A DNA stretch of 64,000 bases. It comes from Moniliella sp. 'wahieum'. Its lineage: Eukaryota > Basidiomycota > Moniliellomycetes > Moniliellales > Moniliellaceae. The translations under genes were made by a program, and so were the position numbers. This document shows positions 22,791 to 33,100 of the stretch, piece after piece (position 1 is the first letter of the stretch; each line of letters starts with the position of its first letter). The stretch covers positions 372,001 through 436,000 of the forward strand of contig RSEE01000004.1 in assembly GCA_003971905.1 (NCBI GenBank). The letters are read 5' to 3'. The notes beneath the pieces are model-generated. The model had not been told where the DNA came from and did no database searches. It saw nothing but the letters and a program-made list of their open reading frames with translations.

Positions 22791-23423
22791 CTCGTACCCC
22801 TGTTGTGCCGCAGGAAGAATGCCAAAGCGCGACGAGAAGAGCGGGCTAGCTCCCCACTTCTTCGTGGAGCAACAGATGCTGGTGGGCGAGGTACGCGTCG
22901 CTAGGTTTAGAAGCAGGGGTTTGCGCGGGGATCCAGAGTTTGGGGGCTCGAGGGCATCGATGCGGATATGCAATGGCACGCGCAGGAAAAGCACAGTGCT
23001 TCGTGTAGGCGAGGGTGGTGGTAGATCGGATACAGTTTGGATTCAACACATGGATTGCGGATCGAGAGCAAGCGAATGGGACAGGTACACCCGCCAAAAA
23101 TATGCTTCGTGCCAGGCTCGAACTGGCGACCTCAGGATGACGTGGGTTTCCACTCATACAGGCGTATGAGACCTGCGCGCTAGCCAACTGCGCCAACGAA
23201 GCAGATAGATGACACTGGAACCCTACGCCAACATATATGCTTTGCCGGTTTCTGCCCTTCTCAACATCTCTCAACATCTCTTGCTTGGGCTCTTGTTCAC
23301 AGTTGGACGCACGCACTTCGTCTATGACTTCTGATGACAAAGAATGTATGAGCATGAAGGACAAGACTGAGCGATCGTGGACGGGGTCATCCATCCAAGC
23401 TGACTGCGAGAGATGGGGTTTAC
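22791..23423. other. Region around tRNA-Met without a supported protein gene
   Basis: Apart from tRNA-Met (23103-23202) nothing is called here. The 5' end of the SIM protein gene may extend into 22791-22900. Confidence 0.4.
23103..23202 (-). tRNA. tRNA-Met (CAT, elongator type) with an intron of about 26 nt
   Basis: Minus strand: acceptor arms GCTTCGT and ACGAAGC pair fully, discriminator A at 23103. D arm TGGCGCAGTTGGCTAGCGC. Anticodon stem CAGGT then CTCATA, then intron CGCCTGTATGAGTGGAAACC (first 20 nt), then ATCCTG; the stem has one T-T mismatch at its base next to the loop. The intron contains TATGAG, the complement of CTCATA, as expected of the anticodon-intron helix that guides the splicing endonuclease. 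T arm CGCCAG TTCGAGC CTGGC. Confidence 0.85.
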
Positions 23424-24134
23424 TTAGATGACGCGCTCGCGCAAAAGCTGATCAATCTCTTCCTCTTGTCCAATCTCTTCGCGCCTCCACCCCCGAGCGC
23501 GCTCGACTGCCTGTTCCCAACCTAGAACACCAGCCGCACGAATCTCGTGGAGATGATGGACTCAAAGGTATGTCTGCCCTTGGTACTGATATCCTTCCGC
23601 GTCAACGGCTGGCTCCAGTCCCACCCCTCCAGCCCCATCGCCGAGGCCGCCATGAGTGTCGACCCAAGCGCAGTCGGCTCGAGCATCTGCGACGCTCACT
23701 GGCAAGCCCGAGCACGTCAGCCTGGATCTGCATCGCTTCGTCACTGGTTGTCATTCCCCATCCACCGCCAGCGACTTGAGCCGAATCCGGCTGTCCAGGG
23801 CGCTGGCCTCAAGCATGGCACGCGTTGTGTAACACGTCGCTTTGATGCTTTTTCGAGTGCCGCTCGTCCACATGCATCTTCTCTCCTCTTCGTCATCTGG
23901 TTCTCCAGGGGCAAGCCAGTCGCAGCTCGGGTAGAGTAGGCCAGGGAACGTGTGTCGTGTGGGTGGATGTGGTGCACCCAACACGATCGCCCCTGTCATT
24001 GGCAAGCTGCTTGATTGTCGGATGCGTCCGCTGGTCAGGGGCCGCTTTCCTCGTCCTCGTACCAGAGCCCCCCCAAAAGTCCAGTACCCCATCTCCCGCA
24101 CCTCGCACTCCATCTTGTCCAGCGCCTTTTCCAT
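23424..24134 (-). CDS. Possible small gene, function unknown
   Basis: Two stretches look coding on the minus strand: a start-like MEKALDKMECEVREMGYWTF at 24134-24075 and a helical C-terminus, LGWEQAVERARGWRREEIGQ followed by EEEIDQLLRERVI and TAA at 23424-23426. The frame between them is broken, with a TGA at about 23560 directly before the terminal helix, and a donor-like GTATGT on the opposite strand. No domain recognised. It may be one gene with errors and an intron, or two chance frames. Confidence 0.3.
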
Positions 24135-24327
24135 TGAGGCTCTTTTGTCATGGACATGGCGACCCCGAACGTGGGATTACAGAGAACCAGTGCCAGGATG
24201 GTCGCCTTACCACCCTACCATCTCTCCGCACCAGAGAGTGCCTGCTGGGAACAAAGGTCCATTGAAAAGCACGTACGGCGTAGACGCATGGGGATACATA
24301 TCCATACCACCGGCGCACCCACCTCGC

Positions 24328-25593
24328 TCATACCACAACGTGACCGCCGCCGCGCAAAGCGCGGGCTGCTGCCTCTTCCTGTTCGGGCGGTAAGGGGGTG
24401 GACAGGTGCTGGGCAGTGGCAGCAGCGTCGAGGGTAGCGCGATCCAAATGATCGGCCCAGCCGGAACGGTGGATGCGTTGGTAAAATGGCGCGAGACGCA
24501 TCCGCTTCGTCGGCCGATCTGGGTCCAGGGGCGGCGCAGGGTGAGGCCGGCTGGCACGGTCCAGCGCGCGTAGCATCACTCGTTCGGATCGTGTAGGGAA
24601 CAAGAGCGTTTCGTCAGGGTACAGCGCTTGTAATGTCGCTGATGAGGTCCCAGCGGGAGGTGGTGGGGCCCGGGTTGCACCACCCGTCGGCGTCGGTGGG
24701 CAGGACGTCCACCTGGCATGGCCTCGATGGGCAGGGCGGGCACAGAAGCGCTGGCTCGGGTCTGGCTGGCTAGCCGATGACCACGTGCAACAATGTCCGG
24801 GTTGAGGAAAAGACCAGCGAGAGATGCGCTGGACTCTTGCTTCCCCTCGACGGCCCGGCAGACCATGCGGACCATCCTGCCGTTGCGCCGGCGCTGACGC
24901 TGGGATGTTTTCCGCGGGCGTGGATGCGTGGAGGAGGAAAGCGGCAGAGGTACTCCTTCTTGGCCTGGATCCTGTGTCAACACAGGCTCGGATTCGGGCG
25001 GAGGGGCGGGGGGTGCAGGCTGCCAAACGAGCCGAGCGACGAGGAGCCAGAACCGGGGCCGGGGCCGATGCAAGCACAGCGGCGTCCTCGTTGGTATCTG
25101 GGACAAGGGGGGGAGCAGGCCAACGGCGAACGTGGCGACATACATTACACCGGACCTGGATCATGCGCGTATGCGGACCCGAGGGCCGGGTCCGAATCGA
25201 AGCGTCAATGCCGGGGAGCAACAGGGCACTGCACTGGGTGCACACGAGTCGTTGGAGGGAAGGGTCGAGGGGGAGAACGTTTTTGCGAGCGACCTGCACC
25301 GCCGCTACAACCGAGGCGCGCGAGGCGGTAGATGCAGCATGGGCACGCTTGCGCAACGTGCCCGTCGTGCTCCGATCGCGGTCGGACGAGAGCGCGGCGT
25401 GGACAAAGGCTTGGCGCATGCGCACCGCCTGGCCCGCGTACGTCACCGCCCCGGCCAGGTACTCGTTGATCGTTGCCATCTGGTCGGTGTGGGGCACGGA
25501 GCGGGGCAAAGGAGGTGCGCGGAGCAGCGCATCCGATCCACCGCCTGCCTTGCGCGCGGCCTTGCCCCCGCCTGCGGGTGGGTTGGGCGGCAT
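24328..25593 (-). CDS. RNase P/RNase MRP Rpr2/Rpp21/SNM1-type zinc-ribbon protein
   Basis: Protein subunit expected to bind RNase P or MRP RNA in the nucleus, helping 5' maturation of tRNAs or rRNA cleavage. The diagnostic part lies at about residues 35-180: a helical segment MATINEYLAGAVTYAGQAVR and MRQAFVHAALSSDRD, a basic loop (VQVARKNVLPLDPSLQRLVC), and a zinc ribbon LVCTQCSALLLPGIDAS ... MIQVRCNVCRHVRRW, with four cysteines as CxxC and CxxC. The C-terminal half is low-complexity and longer than in yeast Rpr2 or Snm1. Between about 24900 and 24640 the better coding frame switches (MVRMVCRAVEGKQESSASLA, then LPTDADGWCNPGPTTSRWDL) before returning to LYPDETLLFPTRSERVMLRA, so one-base losses are likely although one frame stays open throughout. 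RNase P versus MRP cannot be told apart. Confidence 0.75.
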   Translation of the reverse strand: MPPNPPAGGGKAARKAGGGSDALLRAPPLPRSVPHTDQMATINEYLAGAVTYAGQAVRMRQAFVHAALSSDRDRSTTGTLRKRAHAASTASRASVVAAVQVARKNVLPLDPSLQRLVCTQCSALLLPGIDASIRTRPSGPHTRMIQVRCNVCRHVRRWPAPPLVPDTNEDAAVLASAPAPVLAPRRSARLAACTPRPSARIRACVDTGSRPRRSTSAAFLLHASTPAENIPASAPAQRQDGPHGLPGRRGEARVQRISRWSFPQPGHCCTWSSASQPDPSQRFCARPAHRGHARWTSCPPTPTGGATRAPPPPAGTSSATLQALYPDETLLFPTRSERVMLRALDRASRPHPAPPLDPDRPTKRMRLAPFYQRIHRSGWADHLDRATLDAAATAQHLSTPLPPEQEEAAARALRGGGHVVV

Positions 25594-26031
25594 GGTGGCT
25601 GGCTATGGTGGTGGATGGGAAAAAATTACGCTGGGCCCAGCGGCACCGGCAGTGCTGGCTACGTACGATGCGGCGAGGTTGCTTGAACATTGCAATTGGG
25701 TACCCGCCTCCGGACCGACAGTCCTTTGGTTGCAAAGGTGAAATTCTCCTCCCTCATCAGTTTCCCAGTCCTCGTAATCGGAAGGGCGTATATGGCAAGC
25801 TCAAGAGTCTGGGTCCAGAAGGCAGTAGCGGACTGGGGCCTCCCAGGGTTGTGTTATGAAGAGGCGAGAGACGACGGTGCGTATCTTTGGTCGAGTGCAA
25901 AGCGTGCATTTTCAACAAAATGATCAGAAATCGTACAAATCGTGTGCGAAGAAAGCATCGTCAACATCATGCAGTGAGGTTATATAAGCGGGGATGATCA
26001 GAACAATGTAGGAGAATGGCACCTCGGGCGA
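25594..26031. other. Intergenic region between the MHYT gene end and the Rpr2 gene start
   Basis: About 440 bp, presumed promoter of the Rpr2-type gene. No gene seen. Confidence 0.5.
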
Positions 26032-29000
26032 CTAGGTATCTTCCTCGGTAACGTCGAGCAGGAGCGGTCCCGACGGTCCTCGTCCCAGCTGGGCGAGCTG
26101 GCGCGAAGTCCAATTGTCGGCCAGGATGCGCGTCTGGGCTGGGTCGCGATAGGCCATTTCCTGGGGGCGCGGACCGGGGCGTGGAGAGCGGGGCGAGGGC
26201 TCATCTGTGTCCCTCGTCCTGCCTTCTGGGGCAGGAATGGGTTCCAACACGTCTTGCTGCACCGGAGGGAAGGGGGAAAGCGTGTGCATCGAAGTAATTT
26301 CCACCTCTACCTCCGTGTTGGGCGTGGCGTGGAGAAGCCCATTGCCGCCGGTCGAGTCCGAGTCCTGCTTGCAATGCATCTCCACCTTCTCGTCCGAAGC
26401 GACGGGCGGCGGTATCGGACTCGATGGGGCGGGGCGCGTTGTGGTCCCGGTAACGGGTTCGGTATGGGATGAGTTCCAGTCTTTTTCCTTGGTTGGAGCA
26501 GCTGGCTGGAAACTGGGGGTCGTATCAAGTCGAAGTCGGGAAGTTAGTTCATACGTCTCCGGATTTTGGTTGCGGCGGGACCGGGGCCTGCGTGCCGGTC
26601 GTCCAGGGGCCGAACTACCAGTTAGCCTACTGGTCCGGCCTGCGCTACGCGCAGTGGAGCGTTCATCTCTCAGGGAGGATCCGAGCCCTGTGACGGCGGC
26701 CAGGGCGGCGAGCGGCCGTCGTCCGGAGCGGGTCCACGACACGGGACTTTCCTCCACCTCGTCCGCTCAACGAGGTAGGCGTTGGGGTACTTTCGCCTCA
26801 GTTCCGCCGCCACCTCGGTTTCAAACTGATCCGACTGCGCGCCCCGAAGCATCATCTGCGCCTTGGAGAAGAGATTGTACGGGGAGAAAGAAACGGGGTA
26901 CCGTTGGAATCTGTCTCGGTCGGGATCCCGGCAGGCGGTACCTCTTCTTGGTATCCATCGCCACGGTAGTGTTCTTCTGCCGTGCCTTGGTACGGCCCGG
27001 AGAAGGTCGGTTTGTGCTCGGCAGGAGGAAGCACGGCTTGTGCCAAAACCATTTGGGCGGGCGGAGAGGAATCGTCGAGACTCGAAGGTACTTCGAGTAC
27101 ATCGGCAGATAGACGAGCGAGTTTGCTCAGATGAGGATAGAAGGACATGGCACTGACCAGGGCGTCCATTGCAACGTAGAGGGCCATCTGGAACTGAACC
27201 AATTCTTCTTCCTGTTCGGGGGCCAGGTACTGGTCTGAGGGCAAATAGGCGCGCCGCTCGCCCGAAGAAATTGATTCGCGCTCGCAGATCCGCATCGCAT
27301 CGTCCAGTGACAGTTGATCCAGCACACGCAAAAAGGCGCACATATCTGCATTCACGTGTCGCACGTCGGGAATGCGGTAGGAAGGGATCATCTGATGGGC
27401 AAAGGCATACGTGAGCACGTCCAGATGCGACCCAGCCGAGGGACGGACGCCAAACAGACCAAGGTATACGCCGCCCGGCTGGACTATTGGCTTGGTCCCG
27501 CGTTTGGCATACAGTTTCAGAGCATCCAGCATCTGCGTCATATCGGGCTTGGGAACCGACAGACGGTCCGACAAGATCCGGGTCAGGAAGCGGGTCTCGG
27601 CAAATCGGTATCCCTTCTGAGCATAGTGCGCCCATTCCTCTTCTTCCGACGTCTCGCCGTCCAAGCCTACTTCCCGCACGAGAAACAGCAGCAATCCCTC
27701 TTGATCTTGGCCGCGATTGTCGTCGAGGAACAGCGGAAACGGGAGCGTGGTGGAAATCGATCCTTCCTCGGTGGGGAAATCGGTCATACTGGTTGTGTCT
27801 TGCTCCGCTTCAGTAGTGGGGTCCTGTTCCTTGTTGCCGCGCGATGGGTTGAGACGGATCAATTTGCGCTTGCGCCGTTGTACGTAGCGGAGCAGGGTAC
27901 CATTGGGGAAACAGCGATCAAACAGAACTCCAATGTGGTCCATGGGAATGCCCAGTTCGTCACTCAGTTCGTGGGCGGCTGCAATGTATTGGTCCTTAAA
28001 GTCCGACAAGTCCATGTCGGTGAAGACTGTGTTCTCCCGGTCGTCGGCATGAGGGCCTTTTTGCCGGCGGCGGGATGAGAGTAGTTGACCAAGGGTCCGC
28101 TTCTGTTCCATCAGACTGTTGGCGCCACCCCGTTGACGGCGAAAGCGAGCATCAATAGCACGGACAAAAGGCAGGACCATGGACCAGTCCCACGAAACCG
28201 AAAAGAGCCAGAGGAAGAGAGGCGCGCGCCGGTCCAAGTAATGCAGCATTTCCTTGGGTGGAACCTTGGAATCGATTACCACCATAGGCACGTTCCGTCC
28301 GGCTTGACCAACAAACGACCTTGGCGATCAAATGTGGCAGAACAGACCGCAATCTTTCTCGCCTTGTCACGTACCGCGCGCACATTGAGATAGTCGCTTA
28401 AGATGACAAGGAAGCAGGAGATGACAATCGTTGCACACATGGCGCCCACGGCCCCGGCCGTTTTGACGCTCTGTTTCTCGTTGGTTGTCAGCACGGCAGC
28501 GAGACGATGCGGTCGCTGGGCACAAAGTAAGATGTCCCTCCTTGGCCGAGATAGTGCATTGTCGACACACCCGTGGCTAGCAAAAAGCGCAACCGCCTCG
28601 CTTCCACCACGAGTCTTCCCAATGTGCACGCAGACGGAAGAAGATGACAAGGGCACTGGACGTGGAGATACAAGCAAACAAGATGGAGAAGACGAGAAAG
28701 ACGGGTTTAAAGTGGGCGATAAAGTTGATTTTGAATGAGGCCGAGTAGTGCATCAGGGCCACCGTGCCCCCAGTCAATGGGCCGCCCAAAACAAAGCGCA
28801 AGGCGATGTGGGTTTCGGCGGTGAGCAGGAGGAATGCAATGACGAAGGCTGCGAGGGGGACCAAGAGGGAGAAGACGGTCCATCCTGCGTTGTAGGTGAG
28901 ATACCAGTGGACGTTGGCCAGAGGCGTAAGGCTCATGTGCATTCCGATAAAGTGCTGGTACACAGACAGGGTGGGGTTAGGGGGTGCATCTCTGGATGGA

Positions 29001-29336
29001 TACGAGCGAGGGAGGAGGCTGGGACATACCATGCTCCATACTGCGACGCTGGCCATGGTTGTTGCAGCAAAGAGGAGCCATACATGGCTGAGCAGGCCAG
29101 AGGAGCCGGTGTGTTTGCTGAGCAGCGTCAGCGTGGAGAAGCACCCCAGGACGGAGACCAAGACAGAGGCGACGACGATGCCTGGGCTGTAGGACTGGGG
29201 GACGGCATGGTGGGTGTAGTAGAGTGCGACGGCGGTGAGGTCTGGAGAGGCCGACGGGCGTGGGCGGTCAGTACATGGGGGGCGAGGGCGCGGGGGTGGG
29301 GAACGCACTGGTGGTGGAGGGCACGCCGCCGGGCAT
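26032..29336 (-). CDS. MHYT-domain integral membrane signalling protein
   Basis: MHYT domains are seven-helix membrane sensors, first described in bacteria and proposed to bind a metal, perhaps copper, through their Met/His pairs. Exon 1 (29336-29309) joins exon 2 at 29241 to give MPGGVPSTTNLTAVALYYTH; intron 67 nt. A second intron (28955-29029, 75 nt) joins VWSM to HFIGMHMSL. The membrane part contains the three motifs: SMHFIGM, LMHYSASFK and TMHYLGQ, within seven hydrophobic helices ending near MCATIVISCFLVILSDYLN. A soluble part follows: FDRQGRLLVKPDGT, PMVVIDSKVPPKEMLHYLDR, a conserved-looking 480-residue uninterrupted frame, and a disordered acidic tail ending GPLLLDVTEEDT. Frame changes near 28600, 28500, 28290, 26870 and 26760. 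Roughly 1050 residues. Fungal members exist, but their signal and output are not established to my knowledge. Confidence 0.85.
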
Positions 29337-30120
29337 GGTGGTGGGGGGATGCCGATGGCGGCGAGGGCAGGGGAGGCGGCGAGGGGGGCCAGCGCTTAGC
29401 CCCTGCCGGGCGGCGAGACGAGGGGCTGGGCTGGCGGGGGGGCTGATTGAATATTGAGGGCTGGGCATGTATGTACCGGCGCGCCAGGGTGTGCGGGGGC
29501 GGGTGGCTGGCGAGGGCGTACCAGCAGCAGCCGTGGCTGATTATCGATTATCGATTACCTTACCCCTACTGAGCAACTGAGTACGCACGGAGTACTGGTC
29601 CCGGTCCTGGTGCTAGCGGCTGATGGCTGATGCTGATGCGTGATGGGATGCACGGGGCATGGGCATGCATCATGCATGCGGCCGGCGACGGCTGATGTGC
29701 TGACAATCGCAGTGCCCCCAACAACCCCACAACGCACCCCGGCCGGAGCGGTGCGGGCGGTGGGGACGAAGTCGGACGCAGAAGTCGGACGCAGTGCACA
29801 GCAACACCCGCACCACCATCCCCACCACCATCCATGCACAGCCCCGACCCCCGCCCCCCCGCCGCCCCGGCTTCGACGACCCCCCCGCTCCTACCGCGCC
29901 GCCCGCCGCGCCATCGTCCAGCACACCTACCACTACGCCCCGCCCCGCCCGCTCCCCTCCGCCCGCCCCGCCCCCCCCGCCCCCCTCCTTCGGCCCGCCC
30001 CCCCCGCCACTGCCCCGCCCCCCCCCACCACACCCCCTCACACCGCCCACACCCCCTTCCCCCCCCCCCTCCTTCCCCCCACCCCGACCCCGGCCCCTCG
30101 CCCCCATCCCGCCTCCACCC
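29337..30120. other. Divergent promoter region with an extreme C-rich tract
   Basis: Shared upstream region of the MHYT (-) and RA-PH (+) genes. From about 29840 to 30120 the plus strand is almost pure C with interspersed A/T, giving long Pro-rich frames on plus and Gly-rich frames on minus that I regard as non-coding. Holds a GCATGCATCATGCATGC element at about 29663-29679, TTATCGATTATCGATT at about 29540-29555, and CTGAG/GAGTAC words near 29570-29595. Confidence 0.5.
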
Positions 30121-33100
30121 ATGGCTACCGTGCGTGCACGCCTCCCCTCCCGCTGCCCCTCCCCCACCGTGCTGACCTTGCGCTCCCCACATAGCGAACG
30201 GCTCCCACACGTTCTCGCCCCATCAGCACTCTCGCTGCCCCAACACGTGTCCCTACTGATTTCGGTCCGCAGCCTAAGCCCACCCAACGCCCGCTTTCTC
30301 TCCCGCCCTCGCGTCCTCATGTCGACTCCCCTACCGCGTCGCCCAGCTTGCTCCGCCGCCTCTCCCGTCGCCTACGCCCGCCGCCACCCCGGAACAGTCC
30401 GAGCCGGCGCCGTCCCCAGTGAGGGAGCGTCATGTGCCAAGCGACTATGGTGTTCCTTCTCCTGCGCGGTCTCCATGAGGGAGCATCATTTGCCTGTTCC
30501 TTCTCCTCCTCGGCATCGTAACCGCGACGACGACGATCGTCCCCGTTCCATCTCGAAGCGCCGTTCGTCCTGGAAGCGGTCTCCGCCTCCGATTGTTGCC
30601 GCTCATGCTCCAAGTCAAGAGCAGCGCCAGCCGCCGCCCCGTGCGGCCTCCCACACGCGGCGGGAGCGCGAGTACCCTATCCAGGCCGCGGCACAAGACC
30701 GAGCCCACTGGGCGAAAGAGGGAGATACGCAACAAGCAAGGGAGGCGCTCGGCCAGCGCTCGCTGTCACCATCCAAAACAGGTCCGGCGTTGGACAAGCA
30801 ATCCGTTCCCCAAGAGGAAGATTGGGACCAAGGCGTTGTGCGTGCTCGGCGTGGCGCACCGGCTCGTCCACGTCCAAAGGTGGCCCGTTCCTCCCAGCCG
30901 GAAAACATGACACATGAGTCCGTCCGATCCTCTCGCTCCAAACGTAGTATGGCGGTACAGCCCCCTCGGTACAACCCTCCTCGGTACAGCCCGAACCCAT
31001 GACGAGCGCATTGCCTCGTGTGGCGCCTCGTCCATCTGCAACCCGCCGCGGCCATGCGGTGCCTTCTCCCGACGTCAGCCGTGCCTCTTCTCAGGTTGTC
31101 CTGAAGCAGAGTCGGATAGGTCTCGGCCCAGGCGTGGCCCACAGCCTTCTCGTATTTCGTCTAGAATCAGGCGGACGCCAATGCTTGAACCAGAAGCAGT
31201 GGACGAACCCAAACCAAGGAGCCAACCCGAACCAAGGAGCCAACCCGAACCAAGGAGCCAACCCGAACCAAGGAGCAAGCCTGAACTGTGGACGAAGAGG
31301 CCACATCCAAAATCCCTTCCAGGACGATTCGGACCTGATGAAGGTTTCTTCCGACCTGGTCAACGGGATGGCAGGTGGTTCTGCCTCCCCGCCCCCTTCT
31401 GAGCAGCAAGGGTGGAGACACCCTGAATTTGATGCGCCCGTGCATTCGGGCCAGGAGGCGCAGGATGCTACCGAACAAAACGCATCGCTGGACACCCCAC
31501 TCCAAAGACAGGGTGGAGTGGGCACAAGAACATTCGTGGCTTCAAAGCAGTACCGTTCCATTCCCGGTGGGTTGTGGGCCGCTGAGTCTTCCTCCTCCGC
31601 ATCAGAGACAGGAGGGTGGAACACTCCGGTTCCCTCTGGCACCAGTTTCGAGAACGTTGCTAGCCCTCCGCCCCCTCCAGTATTGGAACCTGCTGTGGTG
31701 GTGCCCGAATCTGGACCCTCATTGGCGGTGACGGCTGACCCCGAGATGGAGATTACCCCGCCGGCTTCTTCCAGACTTCGTGATCTCCTCTGTTGCACCT
31801 TTCGAGGTCCATTCAGAGCTCGCCGCCGACGCTGTTTCGACCCCTCCCGCCAACGGGGCCGTCGGGATGGGAACATTGCTCGAGGCCACTTCGTTGGAGA
31901 ACAGTATCCATCCCCACATTGCATCGAGGATGGACAATGTGCCCGTATCCCCCCTCTCTATGAGCGACACGGCCGAGTCAAGCGAGTCGAGCGATGCGGG
32001 CGAAGAGGAAGAGCAAGCACCACACACGCACCCCTCTATCTTCTCCCTTCCTGACGCCGGTATATCCAAAGATAGCTTAGCCAGCTTCACCTCCTTTGCC
32101 TCGGCCCACACACTTGAAGAGGAGCCTCACCTGCCTGGGTCCTTCTTTAACGCCCAACCGCCAGGTCCCCCTTGGAAACGGATTTGCCCCAGTCCCGGGA
32201 TCCTTTACGTATTCCTGGTGGTGGGGCAAAGCCAACCAATGGCCCGGGATGCTGCACCAGCTCTCTCGCCTGTGCATATGGAGGACAGACGTCAAATTCT
32301 CCTGCACTTTCTTCCATCGGAGACCTCTTCGGAATCGGACTTTAGTGAGCCCCGGAGCGGGCCCAGTTCCCCGTCCCAGTCCGACTCTGAAGCTGAATAC
32401 GATTCCGAGTCTGATTCGGACGACGAACCTCCCCGAGGCATATCGTATATGCATCGCGGCCCGTCCGGCATGCTGGTGGAGGTTATGACCCCGCACGAAG
32501 AGGAAGAGGAGGAGGACACTGATGATTCGGACTATGACCATGCTCGCCCCTGGGAACGACCTACCCTCTCTCTTGGCATGGCAGCCGCAGTTATCCCATG
32601 TTCAACCCAATCCCGAGCCCGTGGAATCAGACGCGCCCGAGCCGGCCGGCCTGGATTCGACGCTTGCCGTGCCCCAGTTTGACGGACCGGACTTTGAGGG
32701 AGGTGATTTCGGAGAACCCGGTCAGACGAGGACTTATCTGCGTTCCTTCTTCCCGGTCTTTCGGACGAAGCGGCAGCGGCAGCCTTGGCTGCGATGGAAG
32801 CGACGAGGGCGATGATGACCCGAATGGGGTCGGATCTGGAAGGGTTTACATGGGCGAGTTGCCAGGGTCGGATGATGACCATGGGCCGTCTCCCACTGAG
32901 GAAGGGGGTGGATCTTTGCCGGAGCGTGATGCCGTTGCCTCGCAGGAGCCGACGGAGTTCCTCGACAAAGGCAGTTCGAGTGGCTTGGATGCCAACCCGG
33001 TGAACAACTCACTTCCTCTCAAAGAGGATGAAGGGAAGGAGGGAACGACGCCCTGTCTCCCACTTCAAGCCCACTGGGTATCCCTGCAGAGACAGAGATG

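Noticed and set aside
24824-25741. Plus-strand open frame of about 300 codons
   Set aside because: Antisense to the Rpr2-type gene, whose zinc-ribbon motif fixes the minus strand as coding.
29794-30120. Poly-proline N-terminus (FPPPP/profilin-like motifs) on the RA-PH protein
   Set aside because: It would have strengthened the lamellipodin analogy, but a better start exists at 30121 with a 65-nt GT-AG intron into a clean frame. The Pro-rich frame lacks an ATG start at 29794 and follows from the C-rich tract.
29566-30320. Glycine-rich minus-strand frames over the C-rich tract
   Set aside because: Purely compositional mirror of the plus-strand C tract; no start, domain or conservation signal.
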